The notes under the pieces: model-generated
The model's input: the letters and a program-made list of their open reading frames with translations, nothing else
Databases searched by the model: none
Told to the model about the DNA's origin: nothing
Part shown: positions 62,051 to 64,000 of the stretch, in pieces
Layout of the letters: each line of letters begins with the position of its first letter
Numbering within the stretch: the stretch's first letter is position 1
Translations under genes and position numbers: made by a program
Source of the DNA: SHWC01 sp050173345
GTDB taxonomy: Bacteria; Pseudomonadota; Alphaproteobacteria; UBA828
Direction: 5' to 3'
Assembly: GCA_050173345.1 (NCBI GenBank)
Contig: JBFXKW010000006.1
Span: 1 to 64,000, forward strand
DNA length: 64,000 bases

Positions 62051-62784
62051 GCGCCGGTGCCCCGCTCCGGGGCGTAGCTCTGGATCGTCGCGGCGAGCGC
62101 CTCGCGCATGGCATCGGCGCGCGCGGCGATGAAGCGTTCGAGCCGGGCGGTCACGTCGGCCTCCGCCTCGCCCATCCACCAGATCGGATGGGTGAGGAGC
62201 TGCATGGCGGTGCCGGCCGCGACCGCGGGCTGCGCCAACGGCTCGCCATGACGGAACGCGCCGCGCGAATCGCTGCAATAGCCGATGCTTGAGAAGAAGC
62301 GCGGCTCATAGGCATGAGCGCGGCCGGCAAGCGGCCGGTCGAGCCCGAGCAGCACCTTGGCCGGACGATGGAAGCTGATCATGCGCACCGAGGTCCCGAG
62401 CAACCCTTCGAGCAAGGCGCACTCGTTGGCGGCCGCGGCATCGAGCGCATCGAGCCCGCCCTCGACGAGCGCCGCATCGAAGTGCAGCCCGACCTCGTGG
62501 CCGAGCGCGCGGATGAGCCTGAGCGCCGCTTGGCCGGGCGGCGCGAACGGGTTGTAGAGCTCGCTGCGCAACAGCACGAAATAGCTCGAGCGCACGCCGA
62601 GCCCGGCCTCGAACGCGGCCATCTCGAGCGCGGCTTCCAGCGAGACATCGACATCATGGCGCAGGATCAGGTGGCGCCTTTCGGGGCGCGCGGAGAAGAA
62701 GTCGCGCACCTCATAGCCGCGCGCGCAGAGCGAATCAAGCAAGGCGCGATAGCCGGCGGGGGTGAAGGAAACCGCGGCGCTCAT
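62047..62784 (-). CDS. Polysaccharide deacetylase-like protein
   Basis: The 245-residue protein has the deacetylase-type opening YRALLDSLCARGYEVRDFF, LILRHDVDVSLEAALEMAAF with the metal-binding HDVD, and LGHEVGLHFDAALVEGG, then ISFHRPAKVLLG. These are the NodB-fold motifs in the variant common in polysaccharide and PEP-CTERM-type clusters. It probably removes acetyl groups from an amino sugar. Both ends overlap neighbours by four bases. Confidence 0.86.
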   Translation of the reverse strand: MSAAVSFTPAGYRALLDSLCARGYEVRDFFSARPERRHLILRHDVDVSLEAALEMAAFEAGLGVRSSYFVLLRSELYNPFAPPGQAALRLIRALGHEVGLHFDAALVEGGLDALDAAAANECALLEGLLGTSVRMISFHRPAKVLLGLDRPLAGRAHAYEPRFFSSIGYCSDSRGAFRHGEPLAQPAVAAGTAMQLLTHPIWWMGEAEADVTARLERFIAARADAMREALAATIQSYAPERGTGA

Positions 62785-64000
62785 ACCACCTCGCGCACCA
62801 GCGTCTCGAAGAAGCCGTCGACCTTCGGCTCGTTGGTTCCGGTGTGTTGCAGCAGCACCAGCGTGCCGCCGAAGCGGCGGCACAGCGCGGCGGCGGCAGC
62901 CGCCTCGTCGAATGCCTGGCGGACGCTCAGCTCGCGGTACTTGCCGCCGAACAGGCCGAAATCCATCACCGCGGTCGACGCCTGTTCGAGCGCGAGCGGC
63001 ACGCGCCGCGCCAGGCTGTAGGCCCGGAAGCGGCGGCAGGTGCCGGCGCGAAAGCCGGTCGTCTCGGGATAGGCAAGCGTCAGGTCGAGCGCCATGCGGT
63101 TGGCCGCCCAGATGTCGGGCGTGCGCGCCGCCTCGTAGCCGAGCACGTGCTGGCGGCCCTCGCTGACCGGCGTGCCGGCGATGCGCTCCAGCCCCGCCTT
63201 CTGCCTGGCCCACAGCGCCGGGTCGGCCTGGGTGCCGTAGCCCGGGTGGAAGCCGACGGCATGGCCGCGCGCGCGGATTTCGTCGACAAGACGGCGCAGC
63301 AGCGGCGCCATGGTGACGGCATAGGGGCTATCCATGCGCGCCGTGCTCGGCCCCATGAAATAGAACCGGCTGGCGAGGCCCCTCGCCTCCGAGCGCGCCA
63401 TCAGGCGCCGCGCCGAGCGCCACGGCTCGCCGCCGCCATAGGCGCGCCATAACGTCTTTACCGCCCGCGCCGGCGCGCGCCGCTTGAGGAGATCGCCGGC
63501 CGCCGCGCGCAAGGGAGCGAGTGGCCGGTGATAGCCGCGCAGCCGGTCGACATCGTGGGTGAGCAGCACCTCATAGCTCGTCGCGTTCCGTGGCGCCTCG
63601 CCGAGCAACGCGCCGGCGAGGTCGAACGCGGCGCGGTCCGCCGGCGGCGCGGGTAGCTTGCAGTAGCGCGCGGCAAGCGACGCGGCGTGGGGAAAGCGGC
63701 CATAGCGATCCTTAGACGGCGCGCCGCGCTCCTCGAGCCGGGTCAGCATGAGCGCGATCAGCCCGATCGCGTCATAGGAGAGGCGGCCGTCCGCGGCCGC
63801 CGCGACCGCACCGGGAAACAGCGGCGCGGCGCCGCGTCCGGCGGCGATCGCCTCCAGCGCGTCGCGCGAAGGGTGGATGCCGTCATGGTCGAGGCGCACG
63901 CCGCCCGGAAACAGCACGACCGGTACGGTAAGTGCATCCGGCGGCGCGCCGGCGCCGTAGTGCAGCCGGCGCGACGCGGCCTCGTCGCGTTTCAGGCCAT
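62781..64000 (-). CDS. Polysaccharide deacetylase-like protein, 5' end cut
   Basis: The frame is open to the right edge, so the gene begins beyond the window; at least 405 residues lie inside it. It contains LLTHDVDRLRGYHRPLAPLR (HDVD metal site), RFYFMGPSTARMDSPYA, and GHAVGFHPGYGTQADPALWA, then VLGYEAARTPDIWAANRMAL. This matches the DUF7033-plus-deacetylase proteins of polysaccharide loci. The edge-proximal RLHYGAGAPPDAL matches the family N-terminal region, and a GTG at 63917 is therefore an internal codon, not the start. It pairs with the smaller deacetylase downstream. Confidence 0.85.
   Translation of the reverse strand, partial: GLKRDEAASRRLHYGAGAPPDALTVPVVLFPGGVRLDHDGIHPSRDALEAIAAGRGAAPLFPGAVAAAADGRLSYDAIGLIALMLTRLEERGAPSKDRYGRFPHAASLAARYCKLPAPPADRAAFDLAGALLGEAPRNATSYEVLLTHDVDRLRGYHRPLAPLRAAAGDLLKRRAPARAVKTLWRAYGGGEPWRSARRLMARSEARGLASRFYFMGPSTARMDSPYAVTMAPLLRRLVDEIRARGHAVGFHPGYGTQADPALWARQKAGLERIAGTPVSEGRQHVLGYEAARTPDIWAANRMALDLTLAYPETTGFRAGTCRRFRAYSLARRVPLALEQASTAVMDFGLFGGKYRELSVRQAFDEAAAAAALCRRFGGTLVLLQHTGTNEPKVDGFFETLVREVV

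Overview
This is a very GC-rich chromosomal window with dense, often overlapping genes. Several features point to an alphaproteobacterium: the def-fmt-truA cluster, a hemC-hemD-mitofilin-hemY operon diverging from tsaD, a tsaD / gpsA / YciI / EVE / acs gene order, hopanoid genes (hpnL- and hpnI-like), an SDHAF4-like (DUF1674) protein, and REP-type palindromes carrying a CTTGACCC core. The order or genus cannot be fixed from the sequence. There is no prophage, insertion sequence, rRNA or CRISPR array; the only RNA gene seen is a tRNA-Thr(CGU).

Layout. 1-4.5 kb: rmuC diverges from def-fmt-truA, followed by a histone H1-like lysine/alanine protein and an unrecognised small gene. 4.7-8.4 kb: a secreted protein, a MetF-like reductase divergent from an unassigned SAM methyltransferase, and an NTF2-like protein. 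8.5-15.7 kb: an RND/MMPL exporter, a RimK-like ATP-grasp ligase paired with a GNAT-peptidase C39 fusion, a family III CoA transferase, a LysE exporter and a DUF1330 protein. 15.8-22.8 kb: HPP membrane protein, Sel1-repeat protein, haloacid dehalogenase, hopanoid-associated membrane protein and glycosyltransferase, SDR, MscL, and a second Sel1-repeat protein. 22.8-24.9 kb: a truncated antitoxin remnant, tRNA-Thr, and a GGND-repeat (RTX-like) protein.

25-29.5 kb is a translationally coupled heme operon in which HemD is fused in frame to a mitofilin/Mic60-like protein. 29.6-37.5 kb holds tsaD, gpsA, YciI, EVE, Rieske and acs. This block is interrupted between tsaD and gpsA by a minus-strand cassette: a RelE/HigB-type toxin with XRE antitoxin and a recognisable promoter/operator, a macrodomain protein and an epimerase. 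37.8-47.6 kb: a SPOR-like lipoprotein, an RRM protein, a 1081-residue cyclase-ATPase-TPR protein, phhA, a hydratase, an SDHAF4-like protein, htpX, rsmB and rpe.

47.6-64 kb is a surface-polysaccharide region: a heparinase-like protein, four GT4-type glycosyltransferases, an AsnB-type amidotransferase, a methyltransferase, a GNAT-WbqC fusion, a DegT aminotransferase, two Gfo/Idh oxidoreductases, a hexapeptide acetyltransferase and two deacetylase-like proteins, the last running off the right edge. The enzyme set suggests 3-amino/3-acetamido nucleotide sugars for lipid A and/or a surface glycan.

At least four families of short palindromic repeats sit in the intergenic gaps, and in two places a repeat supplies the stop codon of a flanking gene. 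The most notable observations are the HemD-mitofilin fusion, the toxin gene that looks leaderless, the ATP-grasp / GNAT-C39 pair, the GNAT-WbqC fusion, and an fmt gene with no ATG, GTG or TTG codon at the position where its family begins.
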